In this document: positions 8,657-17,162 of the stretch, in pieces | Layout: each line of letters opens with the position of its first letter | How positions within the stretch are numbered: the first letter of the stretch is position 1 | DNA from: Planctomycetota bacterium | GTDB lineage: Bacteria > Planctomycetota > UBA1135 > GCA-002686595 | Length of the DNA stretch: 64,000 bases | NCBI GenBank assembly: GCA_016795205.1 | Contig: JAEUHZ010000033.1 | Location: forward strand, 62,001 to 126,000 | Direction of reading: 5' to 3' | Program-made: the position numbers and the translations under genes | Notes under the pieces: model-generated | Told to the model about the DNA's origin: nothing | Database searches by the model: none | What the model saw: only the letters and a program-made list of their open reading frames with translations

Positions 8657-8980
8657 ACCCCCTGCCGGAAGCTGACCCCCTTCGCTGGACCTCGGCCCGC
8701 CGGAGCACGGCGCTGGAAGTATCCGTTGGTAACCAACACCTGGAAGGGGTTCTGGGCGCCTCCGAGGGCCGAGGTCCAGCGAAGGGGGTCAGCTTCCCGC
8801 CTGCGCTTGAATGGGACGTTTTTTCCACGTTGACCTGACCCCAGAAGGAAGTTCCAATTAGCTTTAGGAGTTCGCATTCTCCGGGCCGCGGGGGCAGAAC
8901 CCGGGCCGGCACGACGGATCCCACCGTGGGGTCCGCGGTCGGTCGGGTGCCGCGGGGCCGGACACCCAACGAGCGATCCC
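8657..8980. other. Divergent intergenic region with repeat and AT-rich remnant
   Basis: This 324-base gap holds repeat copy 1 and, from about 8812 to 8880, an unusually AT-rich block (a T6 run, CCAATTAGCTTTAGGAG). In that block is TTGACCTGACCCCAGAAGG, which shares TGACCCC with the palindromic element and may be a decayed relative. The remaining 100 bases up to the ATG at 8981 are GC-rich leader sequence. No open frame in this gap looks genuine; reading frames through the arms spell the pseudo-peptide KLTPFAGP. Confidence 0.55.
8667..8797. repeat. Palindromic repeat element, copy 1 (32-bp inverted termini)
   Basis: The bases at 8667-8698 and 8766-8797 form a perfect 32-bp inverted repeat whose core reads TGACCCCCTTCGCTGG on the left. 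The 67-bp interior differs from the other two copies and contains its own palindrome GTTGGT-A-ACCAAC (8725-8737). Copies 2 and 3 are at 34017-34118 and 54246-54356. This copy lies in the divergent gap between the SDR gene and the secreted propeller gene. No obvious target-site duplication flanks it. It could be a short non-autonomous mobile element or a structured-RNA/terminator element. Confidence 0.9.
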
Positions 8981-11686
8981 ATGTCCCAGCTTCCCCCCCT
9001 CGGCAGGAGGGGGCGGGCCGTCCTCCTGGCGTGCGCCATCCTGGCCGCCGTCGGGACCACGGTCCGTTCCCAGACCTCCCGGACCTACACGACCACGGCT
9101 GACTTCCTGGAAGGCAGCCTGTTCAACGTCAACGCGACGGACGTCGCCGACCAACTCCAGCTCAATGCCGGTGGGGATCCGCTGCCCTTCCCCGTCGTGA
9201 ACGCCTCGGCCTCGGGTCGGGGCACGCTCGTGCGGATCAACGGGACCACTGGGCAGGTGCTGGGTGAGTACAGCACCTCTCCGGACGGCCGCTTGCGCAA
9301 CCCCTCGCGGACCGCCACGGATGCCTTCGGCAACGTGTGGGTCACGAACCGGAACGAAGACGGTCTGGTCGCCGGGGTACCCAAGGGCTCGGTCGTCAAG
9401 ATCGGAATCTGCGTCGGGGGCACGCGCGTGAACGCGGATGGGACCCCGAACCCCGACGGTCTCTACCTGCGTGGACCGTTCGTCTACAACTCGTGCGTCG
9501 ATCGCGACGGCGACGGCCTGATCCGCACCTCTCGCGGGCTCGGTGACGTCCTGGCTTGGCCTGACATCACCGACGGCGTCGGGGGCGTGGACGGCATCGT
9601 CCAGGACGCCGTGGACGAGGCGATCGTCATCTACCAGCGCACGACGGGGATCAACACCCACCACGTTGCGCTCGACGCTGCCGGCGACGTGTGGGTCGGC
9701 GGCTTCCCATTCGTGTCCGACTCCTACGACAAGCTCGACGGCCAGACCGGTGCCGTGCTGACGACGTTCCTGAATCCGCAATGCGGGGCCTTCGGCGGGA
9801 TCATCGATCCGAACGGCGTCCTGTGGTCCACGACGGGCGAAGGCGGGACGGAGTTGCAGCGCTACACGATCGCGACGTTGACGGAGCAGTGCATCGACCT
9901 GACGCAGTTCGGACCGAACAACACGGGCGAGAACCATGGGCTCGGCATCGGGCCTGACGGCGCCATCTGGGTGACGCAGTTCGACCTGAACCAGGTCCTG
10001 AAGTTCAATCCCGATGGCACGCTCGTGCCGGGCTTCCCCAAGCCTGTGGCCGGCGATGGACGCAATCGCTCCGTAGCCGTCTCCACGGTCGATGGACATG
10101 CGTGGATCGACGGGAGCCTGGGCAGGACCGTGACCCGGCTCGATCCGAACGGGAACCTGGTCAAGGTCATCGACCTCGGCCCCGACGGGCTCAGCCCGCG
10201 CGGGATGTCTGTCGACAGCCGCGGGCGGGTCTGGACGACCTGCACGATCTCCAACGTCGCGAAGCGCATCGATCCCGCCGGCGGGGCCGACGGGCTGGGC
10301 GCCGTGGACCTGACCGTCCCGCTCGGCCGTGGCGCATCGCCGTTCAACTTCGGGGAGATGACGGGCACGGCCGCCGCTCTGCCGCCGCTCGACGATGGCA
10401 CGTGGCAGGTCCTCTACGACAGCCTGGTCGCGGGCAACGAGTATGGCCGCATCGCCTGGAACGCGAGCGTCCCCGCCGGCGCGGCGCTGGCGGTCGAGTT
10501 CCGCGCGTCGAACGATCCAGTCGCGATCCAGTCGCTTCCCTACCTGACCGCGCAGAATGGCGTGGCCTTCGCGGGCGTCTTCGGTCGCTACGTGGACGTG
10601 CGCGTGTCCTTCGCGCGGCCCCCTGGCTCGGCACTCTCGCCGATCCTCTTCGACCTCACGATCGAGGGCCTGGCGGGGTCCGAGCCGCCGACGGCGTGCC
10701 CGGTCGGATGGCGCAAGCCAGCCAGCCTGCTCGTGTTCCCGGAGTTCGACAGCCGTCCGCTGGCGACGACGCTCATCACGGTCACGAACACGAACCGCGA
10801 CTTCACGCCGAACGGGCTGCTCTTCGCGGGCACGGTCGACGTCGAGTACGTGTACATCGGCAGGTACGGGGCGAACGGTCAGCCGTTGCCGTGTCTCGAG
10901 ACGAACTTCACGCGCCGCCTGACGCCGAACGACACGCTCACGGTCGTCGCGGGCGCGCAGAATCCCAATCACCAGCGGGGTTTCCTCTACGTGTTCGCCA
11001 AGAGCCCCACGACGGGCCAAGCGATCGTATTCAACCACCTGATCGGCAACGCTCTCGTCGTCGACGCGTTCACCAGCGTCGACTACGGGTACGAAGCCTA
11101 CGCCTACCTGGGCGTCGGGCCCGAGGGCTCGCCGACCGACCGCGACGGCGACGGGGTTCGCGACCTGAACGACCTCGAGTACAGCTGCACGCCGGACGTG
11201 CTGCTGTTCCCGCGGTTCTTCGGGCAGGGCGCCAACCAGCCGCCGCAGGAAGCCGCGGCCGGTGGCGGGTACGAATCCCACTTGGTGCTCGTGAACCTCT
11301 CCGGCGGCAAGGACTTCGAGGCCGTCGTCGACTATCTGCTCTTCAACGACAACGAAGAGGTCTTCTCAGCGCAGTCGAGCTTCGTCTGCTGGAACAAGCG
11401 GCCCCTGCTCGAGATCAACAGCGCGTTCAGCCACGCGTTCCTGGCGTCCACGAACCACGATCCCAACGAAATCCTCGGCGCGACGAGCGTCGAGACCGGG
11501 TGGTTCAAGCTGGACGGTCGGATCGCGTCGTCGAGCGCGGCCGTCGTACAGGATCCGGCGATCCTGGCCCTGCTCGTCGAGCGCCTGCCCTTCGGGCGCG
11601 CGGCGTGCGACCTGCCCTTCGAGACCGGTACGCAGACGAACGGCGACCTGCTGCTCCTCGGCGTGCTGGGCGATTCGACCCCCTGA
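8981..11686 (+). CDS. Large secreted beta-propeller (streptogramin-lyase-like) protein
   Basis: A protein of 901 residues starting MSQLPPLGRRGRAVLLACAIL, with a signal peptide of about 30 residues ending near RSQ. The first half contains repeated blades of the NHL/Vgb type, for example TDAFGNVWVTNRN, LDAAGDVWVGGF, IGPDGAIWVTQF and VDSRGRVWTTCT. These are the (D/G)xxGxxWV repeats of a six- or seven-bladed propeller. The second half is a beta-rich region with Ca-binding-like DRDGDGVRDLND (near residue 720) and no domain I recognise. Probably a secreted or surface protein; no lyase active site can be assigned. A stem-loop terminator follows at 11762. Confidence 0.78.
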   Translation: MSQLPPLGRRGRAVLLACAILAAVGTTVRSQTSRTYTTTADFLEGSLFNVNATDVADQLQLNAGGDPLPFPVVNASASGRGTLVRINGTTGQVLGEYSTSPDGRLRNPSRTATDAFGNVWVTNRNEDGLVAGVPKGSVVKIGICVGGTRVNADGTPNPDGLYLRGPFVYNSCVDRDGDGLIRTSRGLGDVLAWPDITDGVGGVDGIVQDAVDEAIVIYQRTTGINTHHVALDAAGDVWVGGFPFVSDSYDKLDGQTGAVLTTFLNPQCGAFGGIIDPNGVLWSTTGEGGTELQRYTIATLTEQCIDLTQFGPNNTGENHGLGIGPDGAIWVTQFDLNQVLKFNPDGTLVPGFPKPVAGDGRNRSVAVSTVDGHAWIDGSLGRTVTRLDPNGNLVKVIDLGPDGLSPRGMSVDSRGRVWTTCTISNVAKRIDPAGGADGLGAVDLTVPLGRGASPFNFGEMTGTAAALPPLDDGTWQVLYDSLVAGNEYGRIAWNASVPAGAALAVEFRASNDPVAIQSLPYLTAQNGVAFAGVFGRYVDVRVSFARPPGSALSPILFDLTIEGLAGSEPPTACPVGWRKPASLLVFPEFDSRPLATTLITVTNTNRDFTPNGLLFAGTVDVEYVYIGRYGANGQPLPCLETNFTRRLTPNDTLTVVAGAQNPNHQRGFLYVFAKSPTTGQAIVFNHLIGNALVVDAFTSVDYGYEAYAYLGVGPEGSPTDRDGDGVRDLNDLEYSCTPDVLLFPRFFGQGANQPPQEAAAGGGYESHLVLVNLSGGKDFEAVVDYLLFNDNEEVFSAQSSFVCWNKRPLLEINSAFSHAFLASTNHDPNEILGATSVETGWFKLDGRIASSSAAVVQDPAILALLVERLPFGRAACDLPFETGTQTNGDLLLLGVLGDSTP

Positions 11687-11761
11687 AGCCCCCCTGCAGA
11701 CGAGGGACCCGAGCGGGAGGGTGCTGGCGCTCCGTTCGACACCCAGAGCGCCACGACGCGC

Positions 11762-11797
11762 GAGGCCCGGCCGCGAAGAGCGGTCGGGCCTCCTTTC
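11762..11797 (+). terminator. Intrinsic terminator after the propeller gene
   Basis: A 13-bp stem (11762-11774 with 11780-11792, one G-T wobble) closes a GAAGA loop and is followed by CTTTC. It lies 75 bases after the stop of the secreted propeller gene and is the likely end of that transcript. Confidence 0.7.
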
Positions 11798-11947
11798 ATC
11801 CCTTGGTCGAGGATCGGAGGGACCGATTCGTGAGTGGGCCAGCCCGCCCGGTGCGATCCGGCGGGAAGTCCTTCGCGCCGGGCGTGCACCGTCGCCACGA
11901 TCCGCAGGTCAGGTTCGGCCTTCGCGCGGTAGGTCGGGTGGGAACCA

Positions 11948-13198
11948 CTAGCGCGCTCCGAAGCGCGCCTCGAACAACTCGTCGTACCGGTGGCGCACGG
12001 CGCCGGCCACGTGCAGGTCGAAGGCCGCGAGCACGGCAGCGGCCTCCGTCTCGGCACGCAGGCGTTCGAAGCGCGGATCGTCGGCGGGCGGCGCGGCGGC
12101 CAGCACGCCCGCGGGCAGGCGCGACCGCGCGCTGGCGAGCTTGTCTTCCAGCCGCCGCCGCCAGGCGTCCGCCTTGTGGCGTTCATCGGCGCTCGGCAGG
12201 CCATCGCCACCCGAGTTGGCATAGGCCGAGGCCAGGAAGGAGAACTGCGCCTCGGTGGCCGCGATCTCCTGCTGGACCAGCTCCCGGTGGAGCGCGGGCA
12301 CGATGGCACCGTGCAAGGCCGTGTGCACGAGCACGAGCCGACTTCGCAGCTCGCCGTCGGTGAGGGCCTCGAAGGTCGCGGGCGATCGCGGCAGTGCTCG
12401 AATCCGCGCACGCAGGCTCTCGCCATGGGAAAGCGCGTGATGCCGCTCATAGGCACCGTCCGCGGGCTCGAGCCCCGGCTCGCGGCGCGGAGGCGCGAAC
12501 ACATCCGCCTCGATCACGGGATCGAGCGCGAGGTGCTCGAGCTCCAATCGGACGACGCCAGTCGCGCCCGGATAGCGCAGCTCGGTCGGGAACCCGGTCT
12601 CGAGCGACAGCACGATCGCCCCATCCGGCTCGATCTGCTTCTCCAGGGATCCTGGCCGCCGCGCGGCGCCCACCCAGGCCTGCGCGGAGCCCAGCCAAGC
12701 CGCGGGACTCGCACGCGTGCTGTTCCACAAGAGCCGCGCCTGGAGCCCGGGCGCCGAGGTCTGCGGGTTCACGGCGATCCACAGGTCGAAGAGCGGGCCC
12801 GGCGTCCCGCCTGACGCAGGCGCCTCCGGGAAGGCCTGGGTCAGAGCGCGCTCAGCCCGCAGGAAGCCGGCCAGATCGAACTCGCCGTGCGCGCCGCGGT
12901 CGCTGGCGCGCGTCTGGATCCAGGCGCGACTGCCGCGAAACAGGGTCGAGGTGCGACTCGCGTCACGCTGGAAGTCGAGGCGTGCCAGGTCCGGAGCCTG
13001 GTACGTGAGCACGAGGACTCGATCGCCGTCCGCTGCCGAGGCGCGGTAGCGCGCGATGAAGCTCCCCCGAGCCGCGACACTGGCTCGCAGCGGCTCGATC
13101 ACGAGCGTGGCGGCGGACTCGTCGAGGAGACTGACAGAGCGTGCGAGCTCGGACTGCGAGGAGGCCAACGCCAGGAACGTCAGGGTCGAGACCAGCAC
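11948..13198 (-). CDS. Exported protein with LolA-like N-terminal part, otherwise unrecognised
   Basis: About 416 residues. The start is the GTG at 13198, because GGAGG lies 6 bases upstream and the peptide then begins with a short signal sequence (LVSTLTFLALASSQS). Longer readings add only low-quality sequence. After the signal, SFIARYRASAADGDRVLVLTYQAPDLARL and the following TLFRGSRAWIQT segment resemble LolA/LppX-like lipoprotein-binding folds. The C-terminal third is helical and charged (ELVQQEIAATEAQFSFLASAY). No catalytic motif is seen. It lies downstream of the Tad locus but behind a terminator hairpin, so it is probably a separate unit. Confidence 0.6.
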   Translation of the reverse strand: MLVSTLTFLALASSQSELARSVSLLDESAATLVIEPLRASVAARGSFIARYRASAADGDRVLVLTYQAPDLARLDFQRDASRTSTLFRGSRAWIQTRASDRGAHGEFDLAGFLRAERALTQAFPEAPASGGTPGPLFDLWIAVNPQTSAPGLQARLLWNSTRASPAAWLGSAQAWVGAARRPGSLEKQIEPDGAIVLSLETGFPTELRYPGATGVVRLELEHLALDPVIEADVFAPPRREPGLEPADGAYERHHALSHGESLRARIRALPRSPATFEALTDGELRSRLVLVHTALHGAIVPALHRELVQQEIAATEAQFSFLASAYANSGGDGLPSADERHKADAWRRRLEDKLASARSRLPAGVLAAAPPADDPRFERLRAETEAAAVLAAFDLHVAGAVRHRYDELFEARFGAR

Positions 13199-13397
13199 GG
13201 GCACCTCCGATCGGTTCGTCGCGCAGCACCAGCGCGGATCGCGAGTCTGGAGCGCAACGGCGAGCGCGTCCACTCGTCCATCGCTGGCCCCGAGTCCGGC
13301 CGCCCTCCTTGGGACCGGGCTCGCGCCGGCGCCGGGCTCACGCTCGGGCGCGGCGACTCCGGGGCGTGCAACAGCGCGCTCCCTGGAAACGAACGAC

Positions 13398-13429
13398 GCG
13401 AACCGGACCCACGCGGGAGTCCGGTTCGC
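13398..13429 (-). terminator. Stem-loop after the flp pilin gene
   Basis: A perfect 11-bp stem (13398-13408 with 13419-13429) with a 10-base loop lies about 28 bases beyond the flp stop in the direction of transcription. It can be extended with a small bulge. On the minus strand it is followed by GTTCGTTTCC, a weak T-rich tract. It probably ends the Tad transcript. Confidence 0.6.
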
Positions 13430-13457
13430 GCGTCCTGGACGCGGATGCGGCCGATCC

Positions 13458-13781
13458 TCAGTTGCCCGAGGTCGGGTCCGTGACGAGGTCGGTCGTGTCG
13501 ATCCCGAGGTTGCGCTCGAGATTGTTCTCCACGCCCGGGTCGAGGACGATGTTGTCACCGTCCTTGCGCACGGCGGCGACCTTGCCGCTCACGATCGTGC
13601 CATTGTCCTCTTCCGTCGCGCCCGGCATCGCCGCGGCGGAGACGCCGATCATCTTGCTGACCTTGCCGCCGAAGACGGCCACGGCCACCAGGGAGACGAG
13701 CGCGACGCCGGCGACGATCAGGCCGTACTCGACCAGGGCCGCCCCGCGCCGTGCGCTCTTGACGTTCTTGAGAGTCTTCAT
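13458..13781 (-). CDS. flp: Flp-type IVb pilin
   Basis: A small pilin precursor of about 107 residues, the structural subunit of the Tad pilus. It begins MKTLKNVKSARRG, then AALVEYGLIVAGVALVSLVAV. The prepilin peptidase site is Gly before AALVEY, with the Glu-Tyr pair at +5/+6 that is diagnostic of Flp pilins, and is followed by one hydrophobic segment. The C-terminal tail (about 60 residues) is longer and more acidic than in typical short Flps. The ATG at 13781 has AGGA 7 bases upstream; a GTG two codons earlier is less well placed. Unusually, it is the last gene of the Tad cluster and has its own 120-base leader. No prepilin peptidase gene is in the window. Confidence 0.88.
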   Translation of the reverse strand: MKTLKNVKSARRGAALVEYGLIVAGVALVSLVAVAVFGGKVSKMIGVSAAAMPGATEEDNGTIVSGKVAAVRKDGDNIVLDPGVENNLERNLGIDTTDLVTDPTSGN

Positions 13782-13869
13782 ATCCACATCCTTCCGAGTT
13801 CAGGTGACAGCGTTGGGGATCCCCGGTCCGCGCCTGCTGCCATGGCTTGGACCTTCATGGCGCCGTCCT

Positions 13870-13891
13870 GCCCCGGCCTGCCGGTCGGGGC
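13870..13891 (-). terminator. Hairpin between the TPR gene and flp
   Basis: A 9-bp GC-rich stem with a TGCC loop and one wobble (13870-13878 with 13883-13891), just beyond the TPR lipoprotein stop. There is no T-run. It may attenuate read-through or stabilise RNA, so that flp is expressed at its own level. Confidence 0.4.
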
Positions 13892-13903
13892 GTGACGGCT
13901 ATT

Positions 13904-14602
13904 CTACCCCCCCTGCGCATTCATGCCGGAAAGTCGCGACTTCGCGGCTGCGTAGGAGGGGTTTGCGTCGATGCAGGCCTGGTACTGAGCGCGCGCCTCC
14001 GCGGCACGGCCAGCCTTCTCGGCGATCAGGCCGCGGTGGAACGCCACGCGCCAAGCCGGCGCCCCCAGCGCTTCCGCCGCGTCGACCGCGGAGGCAGCCC
14101 CGGAGAGGTCGCCCGACAGGAACAGCACCTTGGCGTGGGATTCGCGCAGGAGTGCGTGGTCGGGCGTGTACTGGATCTGGGTCTCGAGCACGCGGCGTGC
14201 GAGCGGAACGTTGCCTTCGTCCGTCGCGATCTGCGCGCGCAGCACGCCCGCCGCGGGGTAGATCGGCTGCAAGCGGAAGATCTGATCGACGTAGTTCTGC
14301 GCCTTCTCCCGCTCGCCGTTCTCGTATGCGAGCTGCCCCGCCGCGAGCAGGGTCGGCGCGTGCGCCGGGAACTCGAGCGCCAGTCGCTCGATGGCGTTGC
14401 GCGCGCGTTGGCAATCGGCGAGCAAGTTGCCCGACGAGTTGATGCCGCCGTTCCGCCCGGATTCGTAGGCGTCGAGGAGCTGCTCGAGCCGTTGATCGGG
14501 ATCGCAATTCTCGCTGCGATGCCCGAACGACGACGTGGCGCAACCGCCGGCCAGGAGCGCGACGAGCGCGAAAAGCAGGTGAGATCTCGAGAGGTTCTTC
14601 AC
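13904..14602 (-). CDS. TPR lipoprotein, TadD-like
   Basis: About 232 residues from a GTG at 14602. The N terminus MKNLSRSHLLFALVALLAGGCATS is a lipoprotein signal ending at a Cys. Tetratricopeptide-type helices follow, for example QLAYENGEREKAQNYVDQIF, then further repeats around ARRVLETQIQYTP and FHRGLIAEKAGRAAEARAQY. TadD proteins are TPR lipoproteins that help assemble Tad secretins, and the position directly after the secretin gene supports that role. Only 10 bases separate it from the secretin stop, so it is in the same operon. Confidence 0.8.
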   Translation of the reverse strand: MKNLSRSHLLFALVALLAGGCATSSFGHRSENCDPDQRLEQLLDAYESGRNGGINSSGNLLADCQRARNAIERLALEFPAHAPTLLAAGQLAYENGEREKAQNYVDQIFRLQPIYPAAGVLRAQIATDEGNVPLARRVLETQIQYTPDHALLRESHAKVLFLSGDLSGAASAVDAAEALGAPAWRVAFHRGLIAEKAGRAAEARAQYQACIDANPSYAAAKSRLSGMNAQGG

Positions 14603-14612
14603 GGCGAGGCCC

Positions 14613-16982
14613 TCACTTTCCAGCCGGCTTCGCCGGGGTCTTGGCGTCGGTGGCGGCCGGGCCCGCGGGCCCGGCCTCCGCGGCCGGCGCCGGCTTGGGT
14701 TCCCGCCCGATGAGCTCGCGCGCCGAGGGCTGTGCCCACAAACGCGCCTCGGGGGGCGCCGAGCGGACGATCGTCGGCGAGACCGTGATCATCGTCTCGC
14801 GATCCTTGTCCTCGAACTTCTTGTCCTGGAACAGCCACCCGAGGATCGGGATGCTCGCCAGGAACGGCGTCTTGCCGGCTTCGTCCTTGCGCGAACGATC
14901 CTGCAGGCCGCCGATCAACAGCACTTCGCCGTCACGGACGCGCGCGCTGGTGCGCAGGTTCTTCTCGGCGAAGGCCACGGTCTCCTGCGGCGTGCCAGTC
15001 GTCGTGCGGACCAGGGCCGTCAGGGCGAAGTCCGGGTTCGAGACCGAGGGTGCCACGTCGAGCGTGATGTAGCCGTCTTCGTCGACGAGCGGTCGGACGG
15101 CGAGCTGGATGCCGAAGGGCAGTTGCTGGACCGACTCGAACACGCCGGCGTTGCCGCTGTTCACGCCACCAACGGTGGTCGAGACGCTGCTCGTGACGCT
15201 CACGCTGCCACCGTCACCGAAGGCCGCGACCTCGCCGGACAGCACGGTGAGCGTCGGGTTGGCCAACGTCCGCGCCACGGATTCCGTCTCGAGCACCCGG
15301 AACACCGCGTCCAGATTGAAGTGCTCGCCGCCGATCTGGATCTGGTTCGAGAAGCCGCTCTCGAGGAACGAGATCACGTTGGACACGTCCGTGTTCGAAG
15401 CGAACAGGATCGGATCACCGTTGGCATTCTGGACGATCGTGCCGTCGGATCCGAACAACGGCGTGTTCGGATTGATGCCGTTGGTGTCGAAGTCCGCGAC
15501 GCCGAACTTGTTGATGTTCGAATCCCAGTTCAGCAGGTCGTTCCGGCTGAGCTCGAACAGGCGGATGCTGACTCGGACCTGGGGAATGTCCTCGACCTGG
15601 ATCAGCGACAGGATGCGGCCTTCGGCCAGCTCGATCGCCTTGGCACGGGCGATGTTCGACTCGATGCGGTTCTCCAGCAGTCGCCCGAGACCGGCAGAGC
15701 CCCCGCCGGCGAAGCCGCCTCCGCCGGGAGTGTCCAGGATCGAGCGCAGGGTGGACCCGCTCTCGCTGGCCCGATCGCGGCGCGACGTGAGCGCGCCCGA
15801 CTCGTCGGCGACGACACGCACGTCGTCCGTGGCCCGGTCGAGCTTCAGGGGCTTCTCCGTCGTGCGCAATCCGCCGCCAGGAAGGGACTCGATGAGCCGC
15901 TCCACTTCGCCATTCCGCTTGCGCGCCAAGAGTTCCTGCTGCTGGAAGACCTTGGCCGAGAGCGCCAGGGTCTGCACCAATGCGGTCTGGGAAGCCACCG
16001 TGCCGGTCAGCACGAGGATGTCGGCCTCGCCCAACGTGTCGACCCCGCTGACGCGCGCGACCTTGACCTTGCGATGGCCGAGCTGTTCGTGGATCGCGCG
16101 CTCGAGCACGGCGTCGATCGTCGAGGGCCGGTCGGACACGATCACCTGGTTCACGATCCGCGAGCTCTTGCCGCCCGGATCTCCGATCGATGCGCGGATC
16201 AGGCTCAGCACGTCGTCGAGCGTGCGCAGGTCTGGAACAGTGCCGGTCACGAGGAAGACGTCGTTGCCATCGTCGGCCACCAGACCGCGCTGGATGCGCG
16301 AGACCTGAACGCCGGGGGCGCCGATCCGCGCCGCCTGGGCCGTGAGCGTGGATTCCATGCCGGAGACGGCGGTCTGAACGCGTAGCAGGTTGATGACCTT
16401 GCCACCGCCGTCGCCGCCCGCCGCTTCGGCGAAGGCCCGCGCGGCGTCTTCGGCTCGCTTGGCCGTGACCCCGTCGGGCACCGACCCGCTGAGGACGAGC
16501 GCGTTGCGGTCGGCGGCGGCCTGGACGCTGATCGTGCCTGCAATGCCACGCAGCGCCGACTCCAGGACCGAGAGATCGCGCCTCACGACGATCTCGTACG
16601 TCTCGGGATCACCCTCCTTGAACCACACGATCAGGTTCGTGCGGCCGACCTTCTTGGCCGTCACGAGCAGCTCCGAGGCGCGGCCGCCTTCGACGCTGGC
16701 GATGTCCGCGTTGGCCAGCTTGACTCCGAGCTGATCCGTCGAGATCGCTCGCGAGAAGCGCAGCCGCGCCAAGGACCCCTCGATCATCGTGAGCGCCGAG
16801 CCGTCCCGCGCGCCCCCGTTGGTCTGGTACTCGACGAGCGCGGACCCCGCCTGCGAGCCCGCGCCGTACAGCGGCAGCGCCGCGCCCAGCGCGACCACGG
16901 CGCAGGCGCCCAGGGCGATCAGCGCCCCACCGGAGTGCTTGCGCCGCGCGGGGGCCCGGTTCAGTGCGTCCAGCATTCTCAT
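14613..16982 (-). CDS. cpaC: Tad pilus secretin CpaC/RcpA
   Basis: A protein of 789 residues forming the outer-membrane channel of the Tad pilus. It begins MRMLDALNRAPARRK with a hydrophobic signal/anchor near residues 19-42. The ribosome site GGAGG lies 7 bases before the ATG. The N-terminal pilus-formation domain (SLARLRFSRAISTDQLGVKLANADI) is followed by BON-like segments (NALVLSGSVPDG, DVFLVTGTVPD, DILVLTGTV). The secretin domain occupies about residues 530-760, with VRVSIRLFELSRND, TLTVLSGEVAAFGDGG, GIQLAVRPLV and the closing EVLLIGGLQDRSRKDEAGKTPFL/SIPILGWLF signature. An Ala/Pro/Lys-rich tail ends the protein. Standard CpaC proteins are nearer 450-550 residues, so the extra BON-like repeats make this one long. 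Confidence 0.93.
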   Translation of the reverse strand: MRMLDALNRAPARRKHSGGALIALGACAVVALGAALPLYGAGSQAGSALVEYQTNGGARDGSALTMIEGSLARLRFSRAISTDQLGVKLANADIASVEGGRASELLVTAKKVGRTNLIVWFKEGDPETYEIVVRRDLSVLESALRGIAGTISVQAAADRNALVLSGSVPDGVTAKRAEDAARAFAEAAGGDGGGKVINLLRVQTAVSGMESTLTAQAARIGAPGVQVSRIQRGLVADDGNDVFLVTGTVPDLRTLDDVLSLIRASIGDPGGKSSRIVNQVIVSDRPSTIDAVLERAIHEQLGHRKVKVARVSGVDTLGEADILVLTGTVASQTALVQTLALSAKVFQQQELLARKRNGEVERLIESLPGGGLRTTEKPLKLDRATDDVRVVADESGALTSRRDRASESGSTLRSILDTPGGGGFAGGGSAGLGRLLENRIESNIARAKAIELAEGRILSLIQVEDIPQVRVSIRLFELSRNDLLNWDSNINKFGVADFDTNGINPNTPLFGSDGTIVQNANGDPILFASNTDVSNVISFLESGFSNQIQIGGEHFNLDAVFRVLETESVARTLANPTLTVLSGEVAAFGDGGSVSVTSSVSTTVGGVNSGNAGVFESVQQLPFGIQLAVRPLVDEDGYITLDVAPSVSNPDFALTALVRTTTGTPQETVAFAEKNLRTSARVRDGEVLLIGGLQDRSRKDEAGKTPFLASIPILGWLFQDKKFEDKDRETMITVSPTIVRSAPPEARLWAQPSARELIGREPKPAPAAEAGPAGPAATDAKTPAKPAGK

Positions 16983-17162
16983 CGCAGCACCTCCGCGCGA
17001 ACGGGAATCGTCGTCGGTGAGTGGGTCTTCATCGGGGGGGATCTCGGGTGTCGGTCACGGTGTTCGGTCCCCATCGCACGCGGCTCGACACACCCGACCG
17101 GGGTCGAATCCGCAGCCGCGCGTGGCGACGGGGCAGGTTTCGGGGGAACGGCCCGCGGGGCT

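Noticed and set aside
8667-8797. Target-site duplication around repeat copy 1
   Set aside because: The bases outside the two arms do not form a convincing direct repeat; the same is true for copies 2 and 3, so a cut-and-paste origin is not supported by this alone.
10102-12363. A 753-codon plus-strand frame through the propeller gene and terminator
   Set aside because: It overlaps the propeller gene in another frame, runs through the intrinsic terminator and then antisense to the LolA-like gene. The composition is Arg-rich and without motifs.
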